A stretch of 25,218 bases of DNA from NCBI GenBank assembly GCA_003153215.1, contig PLXL01000034.1, positions 1 to 25,218 on the forward strand, given 5' to 3'. Source of the DNA: Candidatus Dormiibacterota bacterium (GTDB taxonomy: Bacteria > Chloroflexota > Dormibacteria > Aeolococcales > Aeolococcaceae). The translations under genes and the position numbers were made by a program. Shown piece after piece: positions 1 through 7,813 of the stretch. Position 1 is the stretch's first letter, and the number at the start of each line of letters is the position of its first letter. Under the pieces are notes generated by a model. The model was not told where the DNA came from. It searched no databases and saw only the letters and a program-made list of their open reading frames with translations.

Positions 1-12
1 CCTAGAGCGACG

Positions 13-270
13 TCACCAACCTGGGGGGGGTTCGGAGCGGTTGAGCAGCCGAATGAAGTCCTCCGCCCGGGCGACCGCCTCCCAGCGGCGGCTGAAGAAG
101 TCCTGGCAGATCATCCGACCGTCGGCCACGCCGGTCACCGTCACCGCCCACTGGTTGAGCGCCTTGGCGACCTCGACCTCGTAGGTCGCGGCGTCATTCC
201 GCACCACCAGCCCGCTGGGGGCCGGCCGGCGCTGAGTTCGTTCGTTGGGGTGGGGGGACGCCATGGCCAT
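13..270 (-). CDS. Hypothetical protein, 85 aa
   Basis: Small soluble protein with no family I recognise. The ATG at 270 is chosen because a GGAGGT Shine-Dalgarno lies at 278-283, 7 nt upstream. The frame stays open further upstream, but without comparable initiation signals. The first 20 residues are Pro/Arg-rich and polar. Residues about 20-78 alternate short strand-like stretches (YEVEVAKAL, WAVTVTGVA) with a helical C-terminal part (AVARAEDFIRLL), which suggests a compact alpha/beta fold. It lies downstream of the DUF72 gene on the same strand, but a 203-bp gap argues against tight co-transcription. No signal peptide or membrane segment is visible. Function is unknown. Confidence 0.6.
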   Translation of the reverse strand: MAMASPHPNERTQRRPAPSGLVVRNDAATYEVEVAKALNQWAVTVTGVADGRMICQDFFSRRWEAVARAEDFIRLLNRSEPPPGW

Positions 271-473
271 CACAATTACCTCCACGGTCGATCGGGAGAC
301 CCGCAACCCGGGCAGCGAGACCTCGGTGCTCTTGGGAATCAGGGGAGCGACACCGAGCAGCGCAGCCTGCTGGGTACCGGAGATCCCGCACAGGTTATTC
401 TCGCGCATTCTCGCGGTAGAGAGAAGCCCGGCAACAACGGCAATGCGAGCCGGCCCGGGACGTGACCGCGGAA

Positions 474-1484
474 TCAGACGTCGAGATGAAGCTGCTCTGA
501 TTGTGCCACAACCGGGCCGGGCGCCTGCTGCCTCGACCCTTCCGCGGCCGGCGGAGCCGGCGGCTCCGCGGCACCCCTCACCCAGCCCGGGAGGTCCCCG
601 TCCCGCTCCGCCATCCGCCGCAGGATCGGCTCGGGAGGGCGGGGCGTGCGGACGCCGAGAAGGTTGGCCATGTCGAAGCCGTTGACCACCGCGTAGTTGC
701 TCCGGTTGTTGTTCATCAGCACATGCACGGGGATGCCGCGGTCCGCGGCGGCCTGGATCGCCGGCACCCACTGCTCCAGCTCAGACGGCTGATAGAGGTA
801 GTCGAAGCGCTCGCCGGTCGTCGCCACCTTGCCGTACCAGGTCTGGTAGTTACGGCCGTGGAAGCGCACCAGGACCAGCCGGTCGGAGGTGACGGCCAGA
901 TGGGGCGGCGCGGTCCCGCTCCCCAGCTGGGGGGCGTCGACGCCCACCAGGGTGCAATCCAGCTCTCGCAGCAGGTCCTCGGTCTCGGCGAGCCGCTCCC
1001 CCTCGAACCAGGAGCGGTGGCGGAACTCGACGGCGATGACGTCGCCGGGGTGCCGGTCGCGGGCGCGCAGGAGGGCCTCGCGCCCCGCCGGGCCGCTCAC
1101 CACCCAGGGTGGGTACTGGTAGTGGATCGCACCCAGTTTCCCGGACTGGCGCAGCGGTGCCAGCGCTTCGAGGAAGGCGCGCTCCTCATCGTCGGTGGGA
1201 GGCCGGGGCCGGCCCTGCTCGCGCTCGTGGCCGGTCAGGCTCCGGTAGGCCTTGATGTTGAAGAGGAAGTCATCCGGGGTACGGGCCACCCAGTCGGCCA
1301 CGCGGTCCGGGGTCGGGATCCCGTAGAAGCTGGAGTCGATCTCGACCAGCGGGAAGTACCGCGCGTAGAAGGCGAGACGCTCGCGCTGCCGCCGGCCACG
1401 GAGCTCGTCGGGGTAGAACTCCTCGTGGTCGACCCAATTGCAGGTGCCGACCAGGATCGGGGGCTGCCCCCGAAGTTCCTCCAT
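474..1484 (-). CDS. DUF72 domain-containing protein
   Basis: DUF72 family (TIM-barrel-like; biochemical role not established), about 336 aa. Seen: the N-terminal strand ILVGTCNW (residues 10-17), EIDSSFYG (48-55), FNIKAYRSLTGH (75-86), the acidic/aromatic motif VEFRHRSW (152-159), and an Asn-rich MNNNRSNYA near residue 270. These follow the usual order for the family. The last about 40 residues, rich in Pro and Ala, extend past the core. Start choice is uncertain: the ATG at 1484 fits the family start, with GAGGGG directly abutting it, and a GTG at 1496 is possible. A TAGTGT hexamer at 1498-1493 could be a -10 for a near-leaderless message. It is divergent from the phosphatase gene at 1607. 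Confidence 0.9.
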   Translation of the reverse strand: MEELRGQPPILVGTCNWVDHEEFYPDELRGRRQRERLAFYARYFPLVEIDSSFYGIPTPDRVADWVARTPDDFLFNIKAYRSLTGHEREQGRPRPPTDDEERAFLEALAPLRQSGKLGAIHYQYPPWVVSGPAGREALLRARDRHPGDVIAVEFRHRSWFEGERLAETEDLLRELDCTLVGVDAPQLGSGTAPPHLAVTSDRLVLVRFHGRNYQTWYGKVATTGERFDYLYQPSELEQWVPAIQAAADRGIPVHVLMNNNRSNYAVVNGFDMANLLGVRTPRPPEPILRRMAERDGDLPGWVRGAAEPPAPPAAEGSRQQAPGPVVAQSEQLHLDV

Positions 1485-1606
1485 CCCCTCGAACACTAGT
1501 GACCCCGCGCCTCTCGGGCGAGGCGACGATCGGATTCTGGCCGCTGCGTCCCAATCCGAGCCGCCCGACTGGCCATGGCGACGACCCGGCGCGTCCATCG
1601 GCGATC

Positions 1607-2431
1607 ATGAGCTGGATGAGCGCCGCCGCTCCCCCGCTGGCCCGACGTCCCACCGACCTCCTCCACCTCGCCACCGCCGCGGCCGAGGCGGGAGGGCGGG
1701 TGATCACCGCCGCGCGCGCCGCCGGCCTTCGCGCCGTCCCCGAATCCAAGGGCCGGGGCGACTGGGTGACGAGCGTCGACCGCGACGCCGAGGCCGCGGC
1801 GACGGCCATCCTGCGCACCGCCACTCCCGAGATCCCCATCCTCGCCGAGGAGGCCGGAGGCTCCTGGGCCGATCGCTTCTGGGTGGTGGACCCCCTCGAC
1901 GGGACCACCAACTTCGTGCTCGGGTTCCCCATGGTGGGGGTGAGCATCGCCCTCGTCGAGGCGGGCCAGCCGACCGTCGGGGTGGTCAGCGCTCCGGAGC
2001 TGGGCAGCCGGTGGGTTGCGATGCGGGGGGCCGGTGCCTTTGATCGTGCCGGTCGCCGCCTGAACCTGACCGAGAGCCCGGCGGCCGGGGTGACCGCCAC
2101 CGGATTCCCCTTCCGTCATCCGGAGTGGCATGTGCGCTACCTGGCGGTCATGAACGCTGCCCTCGGCGAGTTCGAGGACCTCCGCCGGGTGGGAGCCGCC
2201 TCCCTCGACCTGGCCTACTGCGCGGCCGGGGTGTGGAGTGGTTTCTTTGAGCTCGGGCTCGGGCTCTGGGACATCGCTGCCGGCGCACTTCTCGTCCGCG
2301 AGGCGGGGGGCGTGGTCACCGACTGGGCCGGCGACGAGACCGCCGTCTTCCGGAGCGGCGACATCCTGGCCGGCGGCCCTATCTGGCATCAGCGCATGCT
2401 GCAGCTGGTCCGCCAGGTGGAGGGAAGGTGA
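1607..2431 (+). CDS. Inositol monophosphatase family protein
   Basis: Mg2+-dependent phosphatase of the IMPase/FBPase superfamily (274 aa). Seen: metal-binding Glu pair in ILAEEAGG (residues 81-82), the signature DPLDGTTNF (95-103), and the second Asp in WDIAAG (221-226). All catalytic metal ligands are therefore present and the length is normal. Members act on myo-inositol-1-phosphate, histidinol phosphate (HisN) or fructose-1,6-bisphosphate. The sequence does not let me choose, so no symbol is given. The start is the ATG at 1607; the next ATG, 9 nt later, is possible, and no clear SD precedes either. fabI follows 65 bp downstream on the same strand, so co-transcription is plausible, though the functions need not be linked. 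Confidence 0.93.
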   Translation: MSWMSAAAPPLARRPTDLLHLATAAAEAGGRVITAARAAGLRAVPESKGRGDWVTSVDRDAEAAATAILRTATPEIPILAEEAGGSWADRFWVVDPLDGTTNFVLGFPMVGVSIALVEAGQPTVGVVSAPELGSRWVAMRGAGAFDRAGRRLNLTESPAAGVTATGFPFRHPEWHVRYLAVMNAALGEFEDLRRVGAASLDLAYCAAGVWSGFFELGLGLWDIAAGALLVREAGGVVTDWAGDETAVFRSGDILAGGPIWHQRMLQLVRQVEGR

Positions 2432-2496
2432 GAGTCCGTAACCTGCGCCGCCTCCTCCGATTCCACCTTCACGTGCCATGAGGGAGATCTGCCTCC

Positions 2497-3357
2497 GTGA
2501 CCGCTGAGCGCCTCGCGAGCGCCACTTCCCGCAGCACCGCTGCGCCCGGCGGCCTGCTCGCAGGCCGGCGCATCCTGGTGACCGGCGTGCTCACCCCCAA
2601 GAGCATCGCCTACGCGATCGCCGATGCCTGTCTCGACCACGGGGCGGAGGTGATCCTCACGTCGTTCGGACGGGCTATGAGCCTCACCGAGCGCAGCGCC
2701 CGCCGCCTTGGCCTCGAGGGACCGGTGCTGGAGATGGACGCCTCCCAGCCCGACCAGGTGGCGGCCGTCGCCTCGGCCCTGCGCGAGACCTGGGGCGGGC
2801 TGGACGGTGCCGTCCACGCCATCGGCTACGCGCCCGAGGATGCTCTCGGCGGCAAGTTCATGACCACGCCCTGGGAGTCCGTCGCCATCGCGATGCAGGT
2901 CTCCGCCTTCAGCCTCAAGACGATGGCCGCCGAGCTCGCCCCCCTCATGCCCGACCGGGGAGGCTCCCTGGTCACCCTCACCTTCGACGCCACCGTGGCC
3001 TGGCCGCTCTACGACTGGATGGGCCCCACCAAGGCGGCCCTCGAGTCGATCGTCCGCTACCTCGCCCGCGACCTCGGCACCCGGCGCATCCGGGTCAACT
3101 CACTGGCCGCGGGCCCCCTGGAGACGATCGCCGCCAGGGCCGTCTCGTCCTTCCAGGGACTAAAGGACGCGTGGGGTCATGTGGCACCGCTCAAATGGGA
3201 CAGCACGGACGCCACCCCGGTCGCGGACGCGGCCGTCTTCCTGCTCAGCGACCTCTCCCGGGCAGTGACCGGGGAGATGCTGCACGTGGACGGTGGCTTC
3301 CACAGCCAGGGGGGAGCCCCGGCGCAGCTCCGCCTGCAGGAGGGGCCGGGCGAGTGA
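2497..3357 (+). CDS. fabI: Enoyl-[acyl-carrier-protein] reductase, FabI/InhA type
   Basis: NADH-dependent reduction of trans-2-enoyl-ACP, the last step of each FAS-II elongation cycle (286 aa, SDR fold). Seen: cofactor-binding VTGVLTPKSIAYAIA (residues 28-42), Asp81 at the cofactor-contact position, and the catalytic pair Tyr172-x6-Lys179 within LYDWMGPTKAALES, which resembles mycobacterial InhA more than E. coli FabI. SLAAGPLETIAA and a C-terminal LHVDGGFHSQ complete the fold. There are about 17 extra residues at the N-terminus. The GTG start at 2497 has AGGGAG about 10 nt upstream. Its stop overlaps the fabF start (GTGA), so the two are probably translationally coupled. The InhA resemblance is from memory of the family, not an alignment. 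Confidence 0.95.
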   Translation: MTAERLASATSRSTAAPGGLLAGRRILVTGVLTPKSIAYAIADACLDHGAEVILTSFGRAMSLTERSARRLGLEGPVLEMDASQPDQVAAVASALRETWGGLDGAVHAIGYAPEDALGGKFMTTPWESVAIAMQVSAFSLKTMAAELAPLMPDRGGSLVTLTFDATVAWPLYDWMGPTKAALESIVRYLARDLGTRRIRVNSLAAGPLETIAARAVSSFQGLKDAWGHVAPLKWDSTDATPVADAAVFLLSDLSRAVTGEMLHVDGGFHSQGGAPAQLRLQEGPGE

Positions 3358-4610
3358 GCGCGGAGCAGGGCGGCCGGGTGCGGGTCGCCGTCACCGGTCT
3401 CGGTGCGGTCACACCCCTCGGTCTCGATGTCGAGTCGAGCTGGGTTGCCTGCCGAGGTGGCCGCTCGGGGGTCGTCCCGATCTCGCTGTGCGAGGCATCG
3501 GACCTCTCCACCCGGATCGCCGGTGAGGTCAAGGGCTTCGATCCAGCCGACCACCTCGGGCTCAAGGAGGCTCGCCGAACCTCGCGCTGCGTCGCCCTCG
3601 GCGTCGCGGCGGCCCGCGCCGCCGTCACCGACTCCGGGCTGGACGTGGGCTCGATCGGCGACGACGTCGGGGTGCTGGTCGCCTCCGGTATCGGTGGGCT
3701 GGAGTGGCTGGAGAACGCGGTCGTACGGCTCAACGCGATGGGGCCGCGGCGGGTCTCGCCGTTCACCATCCCGGCGATGATCCCGGACATGACCGCGGGC
3801 CGGGTGGCGATCGAGTTCGGCGCTCGCGGGCCCAACTTCGCCGCGGTGTCGGCCTGCGCCTCCTCGGGCAACGCCATCGGCGAGGCGGCCGAATGGATCC
3901 GGCGAGGCGACGCGGTGGCGGTGATCGCCGGCGGCACCGAGGCGGCGATCTGCCGGATCGGGATCGCCACCTTCAACGCCATGCAGGCGATGTCCACCCG
4001 CAACGATGAGCCCGAGAGGGCGTCTCGGCCCTTCGACAAGGACCGCGATGGGTTCGTGATGGGCGAGGGCGCCGGGATTCTCATCCTCGAGGAGTACGAG
4101 CACGCCCGCCGCCGCGGCACCCGCATCTACGCCGAGGTGGTCGGCTACGGCGCCACCGACGACGCCATCGACGTGGTGCAGCCCGACCCGGCGGGCACCG
4201 GCGCCTGCCGCAGCGTCCGGCGCGCCCTGCACCGCGCCGGCGTGGAGCCCGACCAGGTCGACTACGTGAACGCCCACGGGACCTCCACGCAGCTCAACGA
4301 CGCCGCGGAGACCCGGGCCGTCAAGGCTGCTCTCGGGCCGAGGGCGGCCACCGTTCCGATCAGCTCCACCAAGTCGATGACCGGCCACCTGCTGGGCGCG
4401 GCCGGTGGCGTGGAGGCGATCTTCTCGATCCTGGCGATCCGCGACAACTTCGTCCCGCCGACGATCAACCTGGACGAGCCCGACCCCGAGTGCGACCTCG
4501 ACTACGTGCCCAACGTCGGGCGGAGCGCACGCGTGGATCTGGCGATCAGCACCAGCTTCGGCTTCGGCGGGCACAACGCCTGCCTCGCCTTTGCCCGGGT
4601 GGACGCCTAG
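3354..4610 (+). CDS. fabF: Beta-ketoacyl-ACP synthase II
   Basis: Condensing enzyme of FAS-II (418 aa), extending acyl-ACP with malonyl-ACP. The thiolase-fold active site is complete: Cys168 in SACASSGNA, His308 in NAHGTST, Lys340 in SSTKSMTGH and His345. The C-terminal STSFGFGGHNA motif is present. The start is the GTG at 3354, which overlaps the fabI stop by 4 bp; a GGAGG at 3339-3343 lies 10 nt upstream and gives the expected family N-terminus (VAVTGLGAVTPLG). The frame remains open upstream inside fabI, but that part is antisense-like filler. No acpP or malonyltransferase gene is next to it, so the remaining FAS-II genes must lie elsewhere. Confidence 0.96.
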   Translation: MSAEQGGRVRVAVTGLGAVTPLGLDVESSWVACRGGRSGVVPISLCEASDLSTRIAGEVKGFDPADHLGLKEARRTSRCVALGVAAARAAVTDSGLDVGSIGDDVGVLVASGIGGLEWLENAVVRLNAMGPRRVSPFTIPAMIPDMTAGRVAIEFGARGPNFAAVSACASSGNAIGEAAEWIRRGDAVAVIAGGTEAAICRIGIATFNAMQAMSTRNDEPERASRPFDKDRDGFVMGEGAGILILEEYEHARRRGTRIYAEVVGYGATDDAIDVVQPDPAGTGACRSVRRALHRAGVEPDQVDYVNAHGTSTQLNDAAETRAVKAALGPRAATVPISSTKSMTGHLLGAAGGVEAIFSILAIRDNFVPPTINLDEPDPECDLDYVPNVGRSARVDLAISTSFGFGGHNACLAFARVDA

Positions 4611-4714
4611 CGGCTCACCGGGGTCACGAGTCCGTCACCGGCGCATGTCGCGGCCCGAGACGGGAGCGCTCCGCCCATATCCTGACCGGCAGCCGTGATC
4701 ACATCTGATCTGTC

Positions 4715-5962
4715 GTGACCGGGCGTCCCCGGCTGATCTGCTGGCTGCTCGCCGGTCTGGGAGTGCTGGTGCTCGTCACCTACGTGCACGACTGGGCTCT
4801 GGTGGCCCCCCAGACCTCGCTCACCCGGACCAGCGACTTTGCGGGCACCTACGTCGCCGCGACCCTCTGGCGCGAGGGACGGGGGAGCCAGATCTACGAC
4901 CTTCCGGTCGAGGAGCAGGCGTTGCGGGATACGGGGGCCCCGGCCGACCACTCGGACATCCCCTTCGAGAACCCGCCGTCGGGGCTGCTGCTGGCGCTCC
5001 CCACCACACTGGTCGACGGCGGTGCGGCGTGGGCACTCTGGTCCTGGCTCCAGCTCCTCCTGGTGGCGGCGGCGGTCGCGCTCGCCGCGCGCGCGGCGCC
5101 CTGGCCAGCCCGCGCCGGTCCACTGCGGGTCGCTGCCTGCCTGGTGGCGGTGGCGGGGACGGGAACCGGCCTCCTCTTCTTGGAGGGGCAGTGGGACGGG
5201 TTCGCGGTCCTGGGCCTCGCTGCCGCGTACTGGATGTGGCGGCGGGATCGGAGCTTCGCGGCGGGGCTCCTGGTGGCGCTCGGGATCGGGATCGCCAAAC
5301 CCCACCTGGCCCTCGGGCTGGCGGCCTTCGTCATCGGGCGGAGGGACTGGCGGGCTCTTGCCGGGGCGCTGACCGGCGCTGCCGCGCTCCTCCTGGCGAG
5401 CGTCGCCGCCGTGGGGGTCGGCGGAGTCGAGAGCTACGTCGGGGCCCTGCTCCAGCCCTCCAACAGCCCGGTGCGCGAGATGCTCGGCTTCAGCGGCCTC
5501 TTCGGATCCTCCCTGGGGCCGGGGCGGCTCACCGACCTGCTCACCATCGCCGGCGGGGCCGCCGCCATGGTGGCCGCATTCTGGGTGGGAGCAAGGTCAC
5601 GTCTCCGGCCTGCGCTGCTGGAGCCGGCGCTCTTCGCCGCCACGGCGCTCTCCCTGCTCGCCTCCCCTCACCTGCTCGGCCACGACCTCACTCTGCTCGC
5701 CCCGGTCCTGGTGGCGCTGCTCGGATGGCTGGCGGTGCGGGCCCATGACTGGCCGGATCCCGCGAGCGCGGCCCTTCTCGGCGGCTGGATCGTCCTCTCG
5801 GCTCTGGCTCTCGTCGACCTGGCCGGGCAGCAGGCCGCCGGAGCGGGCATCCGGCTGGTCCCCCTGGCCCTGATCTGCCTCGGCTTCGGGACCGCCGCCG
5901 CCGTCATCCGGGACTCCGGGGGGCTCCCGAGCGGGGCGGGCGCGGTGGCCGGCGGGGGGTGA
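4715..5962 (+). CDS. GT87-like (DUF2029) integral membrane glycosyltransferase
   Basis: Polytopic membrane protein of 415 aa with about ten hydrophobic segments. It resembles the DUF2029/GT87 family, whose characterised actinobacterial members use polyprenyl-phosphate-linked sugars for cell-envelope glycans. Seen: an N-terminal membrane anchor (residues 8-24), an extracytoplasmic acidic motif SDFAGTYVA (40-48), ENPPSG (85-90), a loop GQWDGF (158-163) and a following AKPHLAL segment, in the order common to the family. The GTG at 4715 is the only reasonable start; SD is weak. It is separated from fabF by 104 bp, where a TATCCT hexamer (4678-4683) may be a -10. The acceptor and sugar are not predictable. 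Confidence 0.78.
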   Translation: MTGRPRLICWLLAGLGVLVLVTYVHDWALVAPQTSLTRTSDFAGTYVAATLWREGRGSQIYDLPVEEQALRDTGAPADHSDIPFENPPSGLLLALPTTLVDGGAAWALWSWLQLLLVAAAVALAARAAPWPARAGPLRVAACLVAVAGTGTGLLFLEGQWDGFAVLGLAAAYWMWRRDRSFAAGLLVALGIGIAKPHLALGLAAFVIGRRDWRALAGALTGAAALLLASVAAVGVGGVESYVGALLQPSNSPVREMLGFSGLFGSSLGPGRLTDLLTIAGGAAAMVAAFWVGARSRLRPALLEPALFAATALSLLASPHLLGHDLTLLAPVLVALLGWLAVRAHDWPDPASAALLGGWIVLSALALVDLAGQQAAGAGIRLVPLALICLGFGTAAAVIRDSGGLPSGAGAVAGGG

Positions 5963-6014
5963 GGTCTGCCTCCCCCCCGGGTCTCGCGCAGGCCATGGAA
6001 CCGCTTCTTGACGC

Positions 6015-6026
6015 GGATATGCGATC
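6015..6026 (+). promoter_or_regulatory. GGATATGCGATC motif upstream of GGDEF-EAL gene
   Basis: This 12-base sequence lies 33 nt before the ATG at 6060 and directly after TTGACG (6008-6013). The same 12-mer occurs at 9437-9448, and 11 of its 12 bases recur at 9478-9488 in the MFS/protease intergenic region. GAT and ATC at its ends form a short dyad around five bases. A shared regulator site is inferred, not shown. Confidence 0.3.
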
Positions 6027-6059
6027 CCGGCCGGCGCCTTCCGAACGTGAAGGAGCGCG

Positions 6060-7802
6060 ATGTCAATTTGTCACAGGGGGGACGGGATACCGTCATCGGG
6101 GGGGTCGCGAGTAGTGCATATGCTCTATTCGATGCTCAAGCCCACCGCTCTGGTCAAGCCCGTCTCTCGGCCTGCCGGCTCGGCGGCGCTCCGGCTGGCG
6201 GTCACGGTGGCGTTGGCGGCTCTGGCCACCGTGGGCCTGGGCGTGGTCGCCATCTTCTCCGGCGCTTCTACGGGCGGACGGGCTGTGCCGGCCAGCCTGG
6301 TGGTTGCCGGCACCGCGGTCCTGGCTGCTGTCCAGGTGGTGTTGAGCCTCTACCTCTACCGGGCCCGGACCGACCTGGCCCGGCGCCATGCCGAGATCGA
6401 GGGCATGGCGAGCGTCGACGCTCTGACCGGGGCAGCCAACCGGCGAGCCTTCGAGTGTGAGCTGGAGCGCCACGTCCGGCCCGGGGCCGAGCTGGCCCTC
6501 CTCCTGATCGATCTCGACAACCTCAAGTCCATCAACGACTCGGTGGGTCACAGCGTCGGCGACGAGGTGCTTCGCGGCACCGTTCAGCGCATCCAGAGCT
6601 GCCTGCGCACCACCGACGTCGTCTCCCGGCTGAGCGGCGACGAGTTCGCAGTGTTGCTGCCACGGGCGGGAGATCGCGACGATCTTGAGGTGATCGCCCG
6701 GCGCATCGTCGAGGCCGTGCAGCGGCCGTACCCCGCCGAGCTGCTCAGCTGCACGATCAGCGCCAGCGTGGGGGTGGTCATGATGGAGGGCGAGGCCGGC
6801 CCTGGGGAGCTGCTGCGCAACGCCGACGTCGCCCTCATGTGCGCAAAGCGGCAGGGCAAGAGCCGGTACGTCCTCTACCGTGCCGAGATCCACTCCAGCG
6901 AGGTCGAGCGCATCGCGTTCGAGCGAGATCTGCGCACGGCTCTGGAGCGGGACCAATTCATCCTCCACTACCAGCCGATCGTGGACTCGAAGAACCGGCG
7001 CATCCTGGGCGTCGAGGCCCTGGTGCGGTGGCAGCATCCCGAGCGCGGCCTGGTGCCGCCGCTGGACTTCATCCCGCTCGCCGAGGAGACGGGCCTGATC
7101 GTCCCGCTGGGCGCGTGGGTGCTGCGCGAAGCATGCATCCAGACCCAGAAGTGGCGGACCAACTACCCCAAACTCTTCAAGGACTTCCTGCTGAGCGTCA
7201 ACGTGTCGGCGCGCCAGCTCTTCGGCACCCAGCTCCAGAACGACGTGGTCGCGGCCCTCAACGAGTCGGGACTGGACCCCCGCCACCTGGTGCTGGAGAT
7301 CGTCGAATCCCAGGTCATGACCGACGTCCACGCGGCGCTCCGGCAGTTCGCGGCTCTGAAGGAGATCGGGGTCCGCATCGCCATCGACGACTTCGGCACC
7401 GGCTATTCCTCGCTCGGCTACCTCCAGGACCTCCCCGTCGACTTCCTCAAGCTGGACAAGAGCTTCACCGACAACATTGCGGAGTCGGTGAAGAGCCAGG
7501 AGCTGATGCGGACCGTGGCCCAGCTCAGCCGGGCCCTCTCCATCGCCACCGTGGCCGAAGGTGTCGAGACGCTGGAGCAGGCCGACGTGCTGAACACCCT
7601 CGACGTCAACCTCTGCCAGGGTTTCTACTTCGCCCGCCCGATCGACGCCGCGAGCCTCTCGCGCATGCTGAAGCGCGTGCGCCACTTGCCCGAAGCCGTG
7701 CCTGCGGCGCGCGGGTTGGCACGGGCGGCCGGCGGCCGCCGGATCAACGTCCCGGTGCCCAACCTGCTGGCCCGGGTTGCCGCCCCGCACTTGTCCAATT
7801 AG
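6060..7802 (+). CDS. Membrane GGDEF-EAL protein (c-di-GMP cyclase/phosphodiesterase)
   Basis: 580 aa. Two hydrophobic segments (about 45-67 and 78-100) are followed by a GGDEF domain and a C-terminal EAL domain. The active-site loop reads SGDEF (192-196), a variant often still functional. The inhibitory I-site RxxD (RTTD, 183-186) sits exactly five residues upstream. The EAL domain keeps EAL (319-321), DDFGTGYS (443-450), LKLDK (463-467), VAEGVET (498-504) and QGFYFARP (520-527), so phosphodiesterase activity is expected. Whether the protein nets synthesis or breakdown is unknown. The start at 6060 has AAGGAG 4 nt upstream; an internal ATG at 6120 is the alternative. A GGATATGCGATC motif lies at 6015-6026. 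It converges with the MFS gene, with 11 bp between stops. Confidence 0.93.
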   Translation: MSICHRGDGIPSSGGSRVVHMLYSMLKPTALVKPVSRPAGSAALRLAVTVALAALATVGLGVVAIFSGASTGGRAVPASLVVAGTAVLAAVQVVLSLYLYRARTDLARRHAEIEGMASVDALTGAANRRAFECELERHVRPGAELALLLIDLDNLKSINDSVGHSVGDEVLRGTVQRIQSCLRTTDVVSRLSGDEFAVLLPRAGDRDDLEVIARRIVEAVQRPYPAELLSCTISASVGVVMMEGEAGPGELLRNADVALMCAKRQGKSRYVLYRAEIHSSEVERIAFERDLRTALERDQFILHYQPIVDSKNRRILGVEALVRWQHPERGLVPPLDFIPLAEETGLIVPLGAWVLREACIQTQKWRTNYPKLFKDFLLSVNVSARQLFGTQLQNDVVAALNESGLDPRHLVLEIVESQVMTDVHAALRQFAALKEIGVRIAIDDFGTGYSSLGYLQDLPVDFLKLDKSFTDNIAESVKSQELMRTVAQLSRALSIATVAEGVETLEQADVLNTLDVNLCQGFYFARPIDAASLSRMLKRVRHLPEAVPAARGLARAAGGRRINVPVPNLLARVAAPHLSN

Positions 7803-7813
7803 AGCCCGGCGGG

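Noticed and set aside
271..408. N-terminal extension of the 85-aa protein (ATG at 408) with a GLRVSRSTVEVIV stretch resembling a helix-turn-helix
   Set aside because: The internal ATG at 270 has a strong SD at proper spacing, and the HTH likeness is limited to a few residues.
5963..6059. Possible c-di-GMP riboswitch before the GGDEF-EAL gene
   Set aside because: The leader is only about 100 bp and shows none of the conserved GEMM elements I would expect.
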